Assembly: GCF_963664555.1 (NCBI RefSeq)
Contig: NZ_OY761461.1
Location: forward strand, 3,224,001 to 3,288,000
Direction: 5' to 3'
Length of the DNA stretch: 64,000 bases
DNA from: Labilibaculum sp.
GTDB lineage: Bacteria > Bacteroidota > Bacteroidia > Bacteroidales > Marinifilaceae
Under the pieces are notes generated by a model. The model did not search any database. It worked only from the letters and a program-made list of their open reading frames with translations, and had not been told where the DNA came from. Numbering within the stretch: position 1 is the first letter of the stretch; the number at the start of each line of letters is the position of its first letter. A program made the position numbers and the translations under genes. Positions 44,301 to 53,119 of the stretch are shown piece after piece.

Positions 44301-44675
44301 GTTATGCTTAATTCAGAAAAAAATCTTGCTTTTGCTGATCAAAATATGTGCAGCTTAATTGTTAGAAATCTCATTAACAATGCAATAAAATTCTCAGAGC
44401 CAAAAAGTCAGATTGAGATTGACATACAAGATAAAAATGACTTTCTGGAAGTTCAAATTATAGATCATGGTATTGGCATTGCCAAGGAAAATATTGATAA
44501 ACTTTTCCGTATCGATTTAAAATACAAATCAACAGGAACTGCCGGCGAAAAAGGAACAGGATTAGGCCTTTTGCTATGCAAAGAATTTGCCGAAGCGAAT
44601 GGAGGTAAAATTTGGGTTGAAAGCACCTTTGGCGAAGGAAGTACATTTTACCTGCGCATTCCTCAGTCAAAATAA
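41304..44675 (+). CDS. Reg_prop/Y_Y_Y sensor histidine kinase
   Basis: The 1123-residue kinase has a signal peptide (to about 21) and a periplasmic double-propeller of Reg_prop repeats, about 25-700 (SKGFMWFGTEDGLNRYDGKNF, NGIIWIGTFGAGISIYDPQ, KGLLWIGTYGGGLNIYDKK). A Y_Y_Y domain follows (about 765-855), then one membrane helix (about 855-878), HisKA (FRIISHDLKNPFTS) and HATPase (NLINNAIKFSEPKS, IDHGIGIAKENI, GEKGTGLGLLLCKEF). It stops there: unlike the hybrid two-component systems used in glycan sensing it has no receiver or AraC domain and needs a separate regulator. No glycan genes are adjacent. Confidence 0.92.
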   Translation: MTRSKLILFIVGLFCNLTLFSQQNNIRFKRITINEGLSLSSVYCIFQDSKGFMWFGTEDGLNRYDGKNFTIYRSNPENTNSISYKWIEQIIEDNSGNLWFGSRGGLTRFNPVTEIFTQYRGIEPNRQLSNDTITHLFEDHSNRLWIGSLKGITCINTKLGMIEKNEYAKGLNSKINCFLADNNNFWVGSELGLFYYEFEKQSFKEIELPKSDSRWNVTSLVRTDKYLWVGTNNGLLSISRDSLTEDSHNFLSGLHIENISSDSANGLWVATNKALFRKDHSSENFQKAISSFEVTNSLSINTNKPILKSNSEEIWFGTFGSGIYRINPSTNQTSHYTNNSADPQSLSENSINCIYEDRNGIIWIGTFGAGISIYDPQSHKFELLKNNPLSENSLISNFVWSAWEDHNGDLWIGTNNKGISKYIVKRDSFVHYDVRESDNYPYSTIRKVLEDRKNNIWIGTDGEGLFKLNPLTGNKTQYKHIPNDSTSLCDNSVRVIFEDSEGIIWVGTRGGLNRYHEKNHNFTQYKHIEGNTESLSNNFIYSTIYEDSKGLLWIGTYGGGLNIYDKKTNTFKSYQYNENTKDGLSDNVVFSVYEDINGKFWLGTNNKLNCFDAQTGIFSHFGTKEGLPNNVIYGILPDNFGNLWLSTNNGICRFSTQDYSVKNFTVDDGLQSKEFNGGAFHRGKSGKLYFGGVYGLNVIDPNLNLIEERRYNIVLTKLEIHGQEVLVDHSTNKNSNNLIHYSKETDSYYLKKSIAYTDSIELDYDYRFFSIEFSSLSSYSSDKINYTYRLQGLEQKWVNFGNRNYVSYSNLSPGEYIFQVKAQNQDGQWSEHPKELFIEIFPPFYLTWWFILIEIIIGTIITIFIYRFLLNTRTNKLLIQQNERISSTNLQLKELIATKDKFFRIISHDLKNPFTSLLSISEMIQENYDLVEDEEKRTGIQKIHESVKHIYTLLENLLTWSKSQTNKIDFHAEIFNLTDLVEQSICLYKASADKKEIKIVMLNSEKNLAFADQNMCSLIVRNLINNAIKFSEPKSQIEIDIQDKNDFLEVQIIDHGIGIAKENIDKLFRIDLKYKSTGTAGEKGTGLGLLLCKEFAEANGGKIWVESTFGEGSTFYLRIPQSK

Positions 44676-44778
44676 GACTTTTAAAAACCAAAACATACAG
44701 TAATGGTTTGATTTTCGCGATAATTTAAGGATATTTGCATTCGTTAACCTAACGAGAGACTAAGCAAATATTTACTTG

Positions 44779-45705
44779 ATGAGAGATAAGGTTCTTCAAT
44801 TAGCAAAAGAAAAGAATGCAGTTATTCTTGCTCACTACTATCAAACTCCTGACATCCAGGAAATAGCCGATTTTAAAGGTGATAGTCTTGCTCTGGCGCA
44901 AAAAGCTTCGGAAGTAGATGCTGACATTATTTTGTTTGCCGGCGTTCATTTTATGGCTGAAACAGCCAAAATTTTAAATCCTGCAAGAAAGGTACTCCTA
45001 CCCGATTTAGCGGCCGGTTGTTCTCTTGCAGAATCGTGTCCGGCTGACGATTTTCGAAAGTTTAAAGCACTTCACCCCGATCACATTGTAATTTCATATA
45101 TCAATTGTACTGCCGAAATCAAGACTTTATCAGATGTGATCTGCACGTCGGGAAATGCAGTTCAAATCGTTGAATCCTTTCCAAAAGATCAAAAAATTAT
45201 TTTTGCTCCGGATAAAAATCTTGGGCGATACATTAATGAGGTCACTGGCAGACAAATGGTTCTTTGGGATGGAACCTGCGAAGTTCACGATATTCTTTCT
45301 TCAGAAAGAATCATGAAAATGAAAATCGAAAATCCTGACGCTACACTTGTTGCTCACCCGGAATGCGCACATCCGGTATTGTTACTTGCCGATTTTGTTG
45401 GCTCAACCACAGCAATGTTAGATTACACCAAAAACAGTGCGTCCAAAAAATTCATTATAGCTACTGAAACAGGCATTCTTCATCAGATGCAAAAAGATTC
45501 TCCTGACAAAGAATTTTTAATTGTGCCTGCAGATGAGACATGTTCTTGTAATGATTGTGCTTATATGAAACTAAACACAATGGAGAAGTTATACTTGGCA
45601 TTAAAAAACGAACAACCTGAAATCATCTTACCCGATGATGTAATGGAAAAAGCAAAAGCACCAATTGTTCGAATGCTTGATTTATCAAGACACCTGATTA
45701 AATAG
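44779..45705 (+). CDS. nadA: quinolinate synthase NadA
   Basis: Condenses iminoaspartate with dihydroxyacetone phosphate to quinolinate in NAD synthesis, using a 4Fe-4S cluster. Cluster cysteines are in [20 protein letters not shown] and [10 protein letters not shown]. Substrate motifs are [40 protein letters not shown] and [12 protein letters not shown] 44779 is chosen; an in-frame TTG one codon earlier is less likely. The 308-residue length is normal. nadB and nadC are not in the window. Confidence 0.95.
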   Translation: MRDKVLQLAKEKNAVILAHYYQTPDIQEIADFKGDSLALAQKASEVDADIILFAGVHFMAETAKILNPARKVLLPDLAAGCSLAESCPADDFRKFKALHPDHIVISYINCTAEIKTLSDVICTSGNAVQIVESFPKDQKIIFAPDKNLGRYINEVTGRQMVLWDGTCEVHDILSSERIMKMKIENPDATLVAHPECAHPVLLLADFVGSTTAMLDYTKNSASKKFIIATETGILHQMQKDSPDKEFLIVPADETCSCNDCAYMKLNTMEKLYLALKNEQPEIILPDDVMEKAKAPIVRMLDLSRHLIK

Positions 45706-45725
45706 GTTTAAAACTTACAATATAA

Positions 45726-45758
45726 AAAGGGAGATCAAAAATGGTCTCCCTTTCTTTT
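45726..45758 (+). terminator. intrinsic terminator after nadA
   Basis: AAAGGGAGA and TCTCCCTTT pair (9 bp), T-rich tail; the reverse strand could also serve the convergent gene. Confidence 0.8.
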
Positions 45759-45776
45759 GATATAAACATTTAAATT

Positions 45777-46496
45777 CTAGCTCATTACGCTTTCAGGAGA
45801 AATACCGGCTAATTCACAAGCCTCCTCAAAATGCAAATCGTCTAACGCTTTGTATAAAACAGCAAAAGAAGAGTGTATCCAAACTATCGAGACAAATACT
45901 CCTACAAACAGACAAATAAGTCCTAAAATCAATACAAAAAAGGATAAAACAGCCATTCCAAAAATAGTCCAAAAGTATCCTTTGCTTAAATAGAAACTAA
46001 GCTTTACTGCCTGAATTGGATCTACCTTTTTATCCATGATTAAAAAAGGAACAAAAATCAACTTGCAAACCAAATAAATTCCCGGAATAATAAGAAACAG
46101 AAAACCTACTCCAACTATTCCAATCACCAACAAATGACTTAATATCACCAACAAATACTTTTTAAAGCCATCTAATATCTCTTCGAATTGGGGTTCTATT
46201 TTTCTTGATGCTTTCAGAAACATCCAATCTACTCCATAACTAAATGGGGTAACAATCAATAGATAATAGATAAATCCAAGAAATTTAAATGAAACCAAAC
46301 CGATCTTAAATGAATCGCTGTTATCCCATCCCATTTGATTAAGTCCCATAGGCATGTCAATAATGCCGTAAATAATGATTGCAAGTAATAAAATTAAAAA
46401 ATGATTCTTCAGAACATTCCATCCCTCTTCAAAACAGCCACCTACAGTCGGGAATACTTTTAAAATAAGATTCTCTTTACAATAATCTACTCTCAT
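45777..46496 (-). CDS. polytopic membrane protein, DUF975/YciC-like
   Basis: The 239-residue protein has about five membrane helices (near 30-48, 70-88, 110-135, 138-152, 175-212). The phrase LIIPGIYLVCKLIFVPFLIMDKKVDPIQAVKLSFYLSKGYFW is typical of the DUF975/UPF0259 membrane family (IPGIxxxxrxxfapxlilde...a...S...tkg). No function is known. The N-terminus begins with a short soluble segment containing a PTVGGCFEEGWNVLKNHF amphipathic helix. Confidence 0.65.
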   Translation of the reverse strand: MRVDYCKENLILKVFPTVGGCFEEGWNVLKNHFLILLLAIIIYGIIDMPMGLNQMGWDNSDSFKIGLVSFKFLGFIYYLLIVTPFSYGVDWMFLKASRKIEPQFEEILDGFKKYLLVILSHLLVIGIVGVGFLFLIIPGIYLVCKLIFVPFLIMDKKVDPIQAVKLSFYLSKGYFWTIFGMAVLSFFVLILGLICLFVGVFVSIVWIHSSFAVLYKALDDLHFEEACELAGISPESVMS

Positions 46497-46751
46497 AAAC
46501 CAAGCCCTCTAATATTTATTTAATTGTATGCTTCACATCCATATATATTATCCCCCTTGTTAGCAGAGAAATTATTTATATCATTTTAGATAAATATAGA
46601 ACATCTAAAACTTGTAAAAAACACCAGCGAAAAAAAAAATAAAAAAATGATAGGGTATTTTATCCACAAAGCATCATAGTAGTAGAAGCAAGAATATACA
46701 CGATCGGTTTTCTCCTATCTTTAAAATTATTATTAAATAAAATAAATCGCC

Positions 46752-48056
46752 ATGAAAACAAAAATTAGATTTTATTTCGGAATCATTCTTTCTGCATTTT
46801 TGTTTTTCTCTTTCAGCAATGCAATGGCCGCGGAGGGAAATAATGTTAAGAATGAAAAAGCCAAAGTACAACAGGTAATTGACACCTTAAAATACAATGT
46901 TTACAAAGGGAAAATTCAAGATAACAAAACGAATGAACCTCTTATGTTTGCAACTATTGCTGTTAAAGGTGTTAATGTTGCAACAGTATCGAACAGCGAT
47001 GGTGAATTTCTATTGAAAATTGCTAAAGATCTTCCTGTCAGCAAGATTGAAATCACCTATATTGGATACAAAAATCTCGAAGTCCCCATTTCTTCATTAA
47101 AGGAAAAGAAAAATATTTTAAAACTGGAATCTGTAACTATTCCTTTAGACCAAATTAACATTTATCCATTAGATCCTCTGTTTTTAGTAAAAAGTATTTT
47201 GGCTAAAGTAGGTCAAAACTACCCTAAAGGCCCAAATATGATGAAGGGGTTTTATCGTGAGACAATTAAGAAAAACAGAACTTATGTCGCTATATCCGAA
47301 GCTGTTGTAAACGTTCATAAAGCAGGATACAAACAATTAAAAGATGATCAGATTCAAATTTACAAAGGACGTAAAAGTCAGGATGTAAAGAAAATGGATA
47401 CATTGTTGTTTAAATTACAAGGCGGACCGCACACATCACTACTTTTAGATGTGGTGAAAAACCCTTACAATCTGCTTTCCGAAGACTTCATCGAAAACTA
47501 TAATTTTTCAATCAAATCAATCACTAAAATTAATGACAAGATTCATTACGTAATTGAGTTTAAACAAAAAGAAAATATAGATATTCCATTGTATTACGGA
47601 TTGCTGTTTATCGAATCAACAAATTTAGCCTTGTCAAGTGCAAAGTTTAGTTTAAACCTAAGTAATGAAGATGAAGCCAGTCGAATGTTCATTAAACGCA
47701 AACCGGTAGGTGTAAAAGTAACTCCAACCTCAGCCGATTACTTGGTTAACTATACTGAAAAAGACGGCAAATGGTATTTCAATTATGCCAGAGGTGAAAT
47801 TAATTTTAAATGCAACTGGAAACGTAAACTATTCAACACCAATTATAGTGCAATGACTGAAATTGCAATTACCGACCGTGACGAACAGAATGTTGTGCGC
47901 TTTAGAGGTGATGAGAAATTTAGAGCAAATCAAATAATGGTTGAAGAGGTAAACAACTTTGCTGATGCTAATTTTTGGGGGGAATACAATACTATTGAAC
48001 CCGACCAATCTATCGAATCGGCAATTCGAAAATTGAAGAGAAAAGCCAAACAATAA
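46752..48056 (+). CDS. CarboxypepD_reg-like exported protein, paralogue of the 49904 gene
   Basis: The 434-residue protein has a signal peptide (to about 26), then a CarboxypepD_reg-like beta-sandwich (about 50-125: YKGKIQDNKTNEPLMFATIAVKGVNVATVSNSDGEFLL). The large C-terminal domain (about 140-430) carries GFYRETIKKNRTYVAISEAVVNVHKAGYKQ and KMDTLLFKLQGGPHTSLLLDVVKNPYN, and has matching blocks in the same order in the protein at 49904. There is no TonB plug or barrel. Probably an outer-membrane or periplasmic protein; role unknown. Its nearness to the ECF module suggests a common origin or target. Confidence 0.75.
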   Translation: MKTKIRFYFGIILSAFLFFSFSNAMAAEGNNVKNEKAKVQQVIDTLKYNVYKGKIQDNKTNEPLMFATIAVKGVNVATVSNSDGEFLLKIAKDLPVSKIEITYIGYKNLEVPISSLKEKKNILKLESVTIPLDQINIYPLDPLFLVKSILAKVGQNYPKGPNMMKGFYRETIKKNRTYVAISEAVVNVHKAGYKQLKDDQIQIYKGRKSQDVKKMDTLLFKLQGGPHTSLLLDVVKNPYNLLSEDFIENYNFSIKSITKINDKIHYVIEFKQKENIDIPLYYGLLFIESTNLALSSAKFSLNLSNEDEASRMFIKRKPVGVKVTPTSADYLVNYTEKDGKWYFNYARGEINFKCNWKRKLFNTNYSAMTEIAITDRDEQNVVRFRGDEKFRANQIMVEEVNNFADANFWGEYNTIEPDQSIESAIRKLKRKAKQ

Positions 48057-48123
48057 AGATTTGAATTCAAAGCATAACGGAATTAGTTTTCCTACAACCT
48101 TTAACAACTGAATTCTAAACCAG

Positions 48124-48182
48124 AAAAGAACCGTTCACTCATGCTTGGGGAAACATGGGAAAATTCAGAACGGTTCTTTTCA
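48124..48182 (+). terminator. terminator after the CarboxypepD_reg gene
   Basis: AAAAGAACCGTTC and GAACGGTTCTTTT form a perfect 13-bp stem with a 31-base loop that has its own CATG/CATG fold; T-run at the end. Confidence 0.85.
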
Positions 48183-48309
48183 TCCATAATAATTCGATTA
48201 TGGAGAAAAGAAATACCAACAATATTATTGCAGATCTTTCCTCTAATGATTGAAAAATCCTAACTTAGAAAGTATTAAAAGCTTTTTAAAATACGGAAGA
48301 GATACGAAA

Positions 48310-48864
48310 ATGCCGGAAGATACAAATACTATACTTAAGCACATACAAAGAGGTAATTTACAGGAGTTTGAAAAGTTATTCAGAGCATATTACCCTTTAC
48401 TATGTCATTACGCTCTACGATTTGTAAAAGATACAGATCAGGCTGAAGAAATTGTTCAGGAATTGTTTTGTCAATTATGGGAAAACAGAAAAGATTTAAA
48501 AATACACACCTCATTAAAAGCATACCTTTATAAAGCAACTTATTTTAATAGTTTACAGGTTTTGCGTAAAAGAGGCGTAAAAACGCAGTACGAAGAATAC
48601 ATTAAAAACAACAAACAGGAAAGCTCATTACCAATAGATTCGGTTGAAGAAAAAGAAATTTACAACATTGTTCAAAAAACTCTGACAAATTTACCCGAAC
48701 GCTGCAGTAAAATATTTAAAATGAGTAGGTTTGAAGGCTTAAAATACCAGGAGATTGCCGATAAATTATCAATTTCGGTTAAGACTGTTGAAGCAAATAT
48801 GGGAAAGGCATTAAAAGCCTTCCGGAAAAATTTAAAGGATTACGTTGGAATTATTGTGCTATAA
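48310..48864 (+). CDS. ECF-family RNA polymerase sigma factor
   Basis: The 184-residue sigma-70 ECF protein has region 2 (EFEKLFRAYYPLLCHYALRFVKDTDQAEEIVQELFCQLWENRK, DLKIHTSLKAYLYKATYFNSL) and region 4 (LPERCSKIFKMSRFEGLKYQEIADKLSISVKTVEANMGKALKAFRK). ATG 48310 gives the usual length; the frame extends to a TTG at 48250. The FecR-type anti-sigma gene follows after five bases, and an STN-domain protein after that. Confidence 0.92.
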   Translation: MPEDTNTILKHIQRGNLQEFEKLFRAYYPLLCHYALRFVKDTDQAEEIVQELFCQLWENRKDLKIHTSLKAYLYKATYFNSLQVLRKRGVKTQYEEYIKNNKQESSLPIDSVEEKEIYNIVQKTLTNLPERCSKIFKMSRFEGLKYQEIADKLSISVKTVEANMGKALKAFRKNLKDYVGIIVL

Positions 48865-48869
48865 ACAAA

Positions 48870-49886
48870 ATGAAAGAAAAAACATCACATAAAATAGAGT
48901 GGGAAATCATTTCGAAATACCTTAGTGGAGAGATGAGTGCAGAGGAAAAATTGGCATTTGAAAAGTTGATTGACACCAATCCTGAGTATGCAGAAATTGT
49001 TTCGGCATCCGATAAAGATTTGAATCTTATTCAGGAAGTAAACGAAATTCAACAACAATTTAATGTTGATTTGGCATGGTCGGCGGTAAAATCCAATTTA
49101 AGCGATCTAAAAAAGGCAAATACCATTAAGGTAGTTCCTTTATTTTCAATCCAAAACACCAAAAAACTTATGCAGATTGCAGTCATGTTAATTATTGCCA
49201 TTGGCCTTGGATTTGCATCATATCATGTTTACAATAACAAATTTGCTCCTTACCAAAGTATTTCATCACAATTAAATGAAAGTGGTAAATCCATTACATT
49301 GGCTGATGGTTCTGTCGTAACACTTAATGGCAAATCGGAATTGGTTTACCAGAGATCATTTGCAGGAAAAGAAAGAAGGGTAAAGTTAACCGGAGAAGCT
49401 TTTTTCTCAATCGCTAAAAATCCCGCTAAACCATTCATTATTTCGGTGAGCAACGCTGAAATTAAGGTTTTAGGTACCTCATTCAACGTGAATGCCTCCA
49501 ACAAGCACGTTGAAGTTTTGGTTGAATCGGGTAAGGTTCAATTCTCGCTTGCAAAAGAACCGGACAAAAAAATTATTCTTGAAAAGGGCGATTTTGGAGT
49601 TTTGCAGGAAGATTTTCTGGAAAAAAGAACACAGAACGATGAAAACTATCTTTCCTGGAAAACTCAGTTGATGGTTTTTAAAGCGATGAGTTTACAGGAT
49701 GTAGCTAAGGTTATTAACCGAACCTATCAGGTTAACATTGAATTTAACGACACTGCAATTCAGCATTTACCGATCACAACATCATTCAATAAAACACCTC
49801 TTAATGATGTTCTGGAAAACTTATGCAGACCACATAACCTGACTTACGAGAAGAATGGTTCTCAAATTACAATTAAAAAGAACTGA
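48870..49886 (+). CDS. FecR-family anti-sigma factor (DUF4974)
   Basis: The 338-residue inner-membrane protein has an N-terminal cytoplasmic sigma-binding part (about 1-90) and one membrane helix (about 104-121: MQIAVMLIIAIGLGFASYHVY). The periplasmic FecR domain (about 135-240: KSITLADGSVVTLNGKSELVYQRSF, GEAFFSIAKNPAKPFIISVSNAEIKVLGTSFNV) is followed by a C-terminal DUF4974 secretin-like domain. It should hold the adjacent sigma factor until an outer-membrane partner signals. Operon with 48310 and 49904. Confidence 0.92.
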   Translation: MKEKTSHKIEWEIISKYLSGEMSAEEKLAFEKLIDTNPEYAEIVSASDKDLNLIQEVNEIQQQFNVDLAWSAVKSNLSDLKKANTIKVVPLFSIQNTKKLMQIAVMLIIAIGLGFASYHVYNNKFAPYQSISSQLNESGKSITLADGSVVTLNGKSELVYQRSFAGKERRVKLTGEAFFSIAKNPAKPFIISVSNAEIKVLGTSFNVNASNKHVEVLVESGKVQFSLAKEPDKKIILEKGDFGVLQEDFLEKRTQNDENYLSWKTQLMVFKAMSLQDVAKVINRTYQVNIEFNDTAIQHLPITTSFNKTPLNDVLENLCRPHNLTYEKNGSQITIKKN

Positions 49887-49903
49887 AATAATTTATTGCT
49901 AAA

Positions 49904-51487
49904 ATGAAAAGCAGAAAAACATATCAAAATTTAGTACAAAGCATCATTTTAAATGCTCTGCTTGTACTTATCGTATGTTCTTCTCATACTTCCAATGCAC
50001 AGAATTCACTCTTGCAGAATAAGATATCTATTGATATTACAGAACTAAGCATTAATGATGCATTGGATTCTATTGCCGCAAAAAACAACTGCTATTTCAC
50101 CTACAATTCTGATTTATTTGCAAATCAAAAGAAGCTAAACCTTAAGGCTGATGAAGTTGAATTTGAAATTTTGCTGAGGAAAATAGTGCAGGATACAAGC
50201 CTTACGTTTCAAGTAGTAAACAGACATATCATTATTGTTCCCACAAAATACAAAACAGATAAACCCCTTACTTCGAGCATCATTCCTTACATTTCGTACC
50301 GAAACATTAGTGGCAAAGTAACGAATCAATCAGCTAAAATACCTCTGCCATACGCGAGCATTGGGATTAGAGGCAAACATATTGGAACAATTAGCAATCA
50401 GGATGGGGAATTTGCCCTTACTCTTTCATCAGAAAATAGTAAAGACACACTTATTGTTTCCTATGTTGGATTTAAAAATTTCGAGATCCCTGTTTCCGAT
50501 ATCTCAAATAAGCAACTTCAAATTAAATTAAAAGAGGATTTCATTTCCCTTCAGGAGGTAGTAATCCGAAACAACGATCCTAAATCAATACTAAAAGCGG
50601 CCGTAAATAAAATAGAAATTAATTACCCAAAAAACGCTTCCAATCTCACCTCATTCTATCGGGAATCTGTGCATAAAAACAGTAAGTATATGATTTATCT
50701 CGAATCTGTTTTAGAAATTTATAAAAATCCTTACTCCGAAAACAATCTAACAGATAAAGTAAAAGTATTTAAGAGTCGCAAAATTTATGATGTATCCCGT
50801 CTGGATACCATATCATTTCGATTAAAAGGAGGTATTCAAGGTTGTTTGATGTTAGACATTGTAAAAAACCGCCCTGAATTTTTAGATCCTGAATTTATAG
50901 ATTTATACAGCTACCGCTTATCCGATATCAGTACTTTCAACAACAAGTCTGTTTATGTTATTGATTTTGAACCCAAACCATTCATGAGCACGCCTCTTTT
51001 AGAAGGCAAACTCATTATTGAAACAGGAAGTTTAGCTATTATTGGTGCAGAATTTGGCTATAATCAAGATCGATTGCCCGAACTAACCAACCGATTTATT
51101 AGTAAGGGGAATCCCAAAATAAAAGTAAGACCAACACAGGTTCTATATTCTGTAAACTATCGAAATATAGATGGAAAGTATTTTTTGAATCACACGCTTG
51201 GGAATTTAAAATTTAAAGTGAAAAATAAAAGAAAATTGTTTTCACAGACCTTCTCTACAACTTTCGAAATGGCAACAACGAAATTGGACACCATCAATGT
51301 CCGGAAATTTAAGCATCGCGAAACAATTGCGCCAACAACAATTCTTTCAACTGAAAAACTAAGTTACGATCCCAAATTCTGGGGTAACCAGACATTTATT
51401 AAGCCCGAAGACAATATTAAAGAAGCCATTAAAAGAATCAGCAGCAGCATGCAGCAGGTTGCAATGGATACAAGCAATGCTGAATAG
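49904..51487 (+). CDS. STN plus CarboxypepD_reg protein without TonB barrel
   Basis: The 527-residue protein has a signal peptide (to about 32) and an STN domain (about 42-107: ISIDITELSINDALDSIAAKNNCYFTYNS). Next comes a CarboxypepD_reg-like domain (about 143-225: ISGKVTNQSAKIPLPYASIGIRGKHIGTISNQDGEFALTL) and a C-terminal domain shared with the 46752 protein (SFYRESVHKNSKYMIYLESVLEIYKN). STN domains normally pass the signal from a TonB-dependent receptor to FecR, but this protein has no plug or beta-barrel. It is third in the sigma/FecR operon and may act as a stand-alone signal input. Confidence 0.82.
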   Translation: MKSRKTYQNLVQSIILNALLVLIVCSSHTSNAQNSLLQNKISIDITELSINDALDSIAAKNNCYFTYNSDLFANQKKLNLKADEVEFEILLRKIVQDTSLTFQVVNRHIIIVPTKYKTDKPLTSSIIPYISYRNISGKVTNQSAKIPLPYASIGIRGKHIGTISNQDGEFALTLSSENSKDTLIVSYVGFKNFEIPVSDISNKQLQIKLKEDFISLQEVVIRNNDPKSILKAAVNKIEINYPKNASNLTSFYRESVHKNSKYMIYLESVLEIYKNPYSENNLTDKVKVFKSRKIYDVSRLDTISFRLKGGIQGCLMLDIVKNRPEFLDPEFIDLYSYRLSDISTFNNKSVYVIDFEPKPFMSTPLLEGKLIIETGSLAIIGAEFGYNQDRLPELTNRFISKGNPKIKVRPTQVLYSVNYRNIDGKYFLNHTLGNLKFKVKNKRKLFSQTFSTTFEMATTKLDTINVRKFKHRETIAPTTILSTEKLSYDPKFWGNQTFIKPEDNIKEAIKRISSSMQQVAMDTSNAE

Positions 51488-51507
51488 AATTGAATTAAAA
51501 ATCCTCA

Positions 51508-51918
51508 ATGACTTACATTTGTCCCACCTGCAAAAGAAGCTTATCTGGTCCAAACCAATATCACTCCTGCCTTATAAGCGATAAAGAAACTCATTTACAA
51601 AAAATGAGTCCAGCTATTTCAGAATTATTTGAAATACTTCTATCCTACATGTTAACATTCAAGAACCTTAAAATTATTTATTTAAAGACCTGTGTTCAAT
51701 TTAAGATCGGAGCAACTTTTTTATCTGTTTACACAAAAAAGAATCATCTGATATTGGAGTTTCAATTGCAAAGGGAAGAAGATCAATTTCCAATTTACCT
51801 GTGCAAACGAATATCTAAAAACCGGGTACTTCACCGCCTTGCTATTGGGGAGTTATCTGAATTTGATCAGCAATTAAAAAACTGGCTGCAGGAAGCTTAT
51901 GAAACAATCAGGAAATAA
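51508..51918 (+). CDS. DUF5655-domain protein with zinc-finger start
   Basis: The 136-residue protein begins MTYICPTCKRSLSGPNQYHSC, a small CxxC...HxC zinc-binding pattern, then a DUF5655-like domain (FKNLKIIYLKTCVQFKIGATFLSVYTKKNHLILEF ... LHRLAIGELSEFDQQLKNWLQEAY). Function unknown. It follows the STN gene by 20 bases and may share its transcript. Confidence 0.7.
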   Translation: MTYICPTCKRSLSGPNQYHSCLISDKETHLQKMSPAISELFEILLSYMLTFKNLKIIYLKTCVQFKIGATFLSVYTKKNHLILEFQLQREEDQFPIYLCKRISKNRVLHRLAIGELSEFDQQLKNWLQEAYETIRK

Positions 51919-52019
51919 ACATTTCATGATATTATAATTTTCCTTTGAAACAAAAAATTCTAAAAGTCTTCCTATTTTTGTATTTCTTTGCAAAAAAAAT
52001 AAATCAGTAACGTTATTAA

Positions 52020-53024
52020 ATGGGAAGTCGAATAAAAAAAATAATACAAAATTCAATTGGAATAATAATTGGTTCCGTATTCTTGTTTCTCACCTTACGT
52101 GAAAAACCAATGGCTCCGGTTTGGGAAAGCCTGGCCAATGCTGACTATTTTTTTATACTGCTTAGCTTCGTATGTTTATTCATCGTTTTTTACCTAAGAG
52201 CCTTACGTTGGAAGTTGCTAATTGAAGAATCCGGCGAAAAACCAAAATCTGATAAAGTCCTAACCTCCGTCCTACTCGGCTATTTTGTGAATAGCTTTAC
52301 TCCAAAATTCGGAGAAATAATTCGTTGTACATCTCTTCAAAAAACAACAAATGTTCCGGTATCTGTATCCATGGGAAGCGTTATGGCCGAGCGGGCTTAC
52401 GATTTACTGATTTTGGGTCTTGGTGTGTTTGCTGTATTTTGGATTGAACTGGATCGTTTACAGGGAATTATGGACTCTACTATTGGTGGAATTTCTCATA
52501 TTTACGGCTACCGCTATTTGTATGTAATTCCAATTGCCATACTTGTTCTTTTTATCCTTTTCCTGGTTAGCTTACGCAGAATAAAAAAATCAGAGCGTCG
52601 TCCAATAAAAAAAATAGTTACATTCTTACAAAGCATGTTTCTATCGCTTAAGCAAGGCTTACTTCTTAAAAAGAGATTTCAGTTTATAGTTTTAACACTT
52701 TTAATTTGGACAATGCTTGTTGTCTTAAACTACATCTACCTGCTTTGTTTGCCTGAAACGTCAAGCTATTCAATGAGTTTTGCTATTGTGATTCTGTTTA
52801 TTGGCGGCATTGGCTGGGCTTTGCCAAGTCCGGGAGGAATTGGAACCACTCATTTTCTACTTCTTCAATTATTCCTTGCCTTTCAGTTGGATCCGAATGC
52901 AGGAATCAGCTTCGGAATTCTTTCCAATGGATTAACTTTTATTGGTACTATTGTAATAGGAGGTTACGGCTATTTCAGATATTGGACAGAAACCAGAATA
53001 CTGGAAAAAACAGCAAAAGCATAA
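52020..53024 (+). CDS. lysylphosphatidylglycerol synthase TM-region / UPF0104 flippase-like protein
   Basis: The 334-residue polytopic membrane protein has about eight helices. FYLRALRWKLLIEE, LLGYFVNSFTPKFGEIIRCTSL, MGSVMAERAYDLL and GGIGWALPSPGGIGTTHF are hallmarks of the LPG synthase/AglD/UPF0104 membrane domain. No soluble synthase domain is attached, so lipid or polyprenyl-lipid flipping is likelier than lysyl transfer. It is separate from the helicase downstream. Confidence 0.82.
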   Translation: MGSRIKKIIQNSIGIIIGSVFLFLTLREKPMAPVWESLANADYFFILLSFVCLFIVFYLRALRWKLLIEESGEKPKSDKVLTSVLLGYFVNSFTPKFGEIIRCTSLQKTTNVPVSVSMGSVMAERAYDLLILGLGVFAVFWIELDRLQGIMDSTIGGISHIYGYRYLYVIPIAILVLFILFLVSLRRIKKSERRPIKKIVTFLQSMFLSLKQGLLLKKRFQFIVLTLLIWTMLVVLNYIYLLCLPETSSYSMSFAIVILFIGGIGWALPSPGGIGTTHFLLLQLFLAFQLDPNAGISFGILSNGLTFIGTIVIGGYGYFRYWTETRILEKTAKA

Positions 53025-53084
53025 ATGATGTTCCCTATTTAGCAACAAGCATCTTGCTAATTCAACAAAACCATATTTTACACC

Positions 53085-53092
53085 TATCTTTG
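53085..53092 (+). promoter_or_regulatory. -7 element for the helicase gene
   Basis: TATCTTTG matches TAnnTTTG, 28 bases before the ATG at 53120. Confidence 0.5.
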
Positions 53093-53119
53093 CACAATAA
53101 AATCATCTGAATACAAAAA

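Noticed and set aside
41304..44675. hybrid two-component system
   Set aside because: The protein ends after the HATPase domain; there is no receiver or AraC domain.
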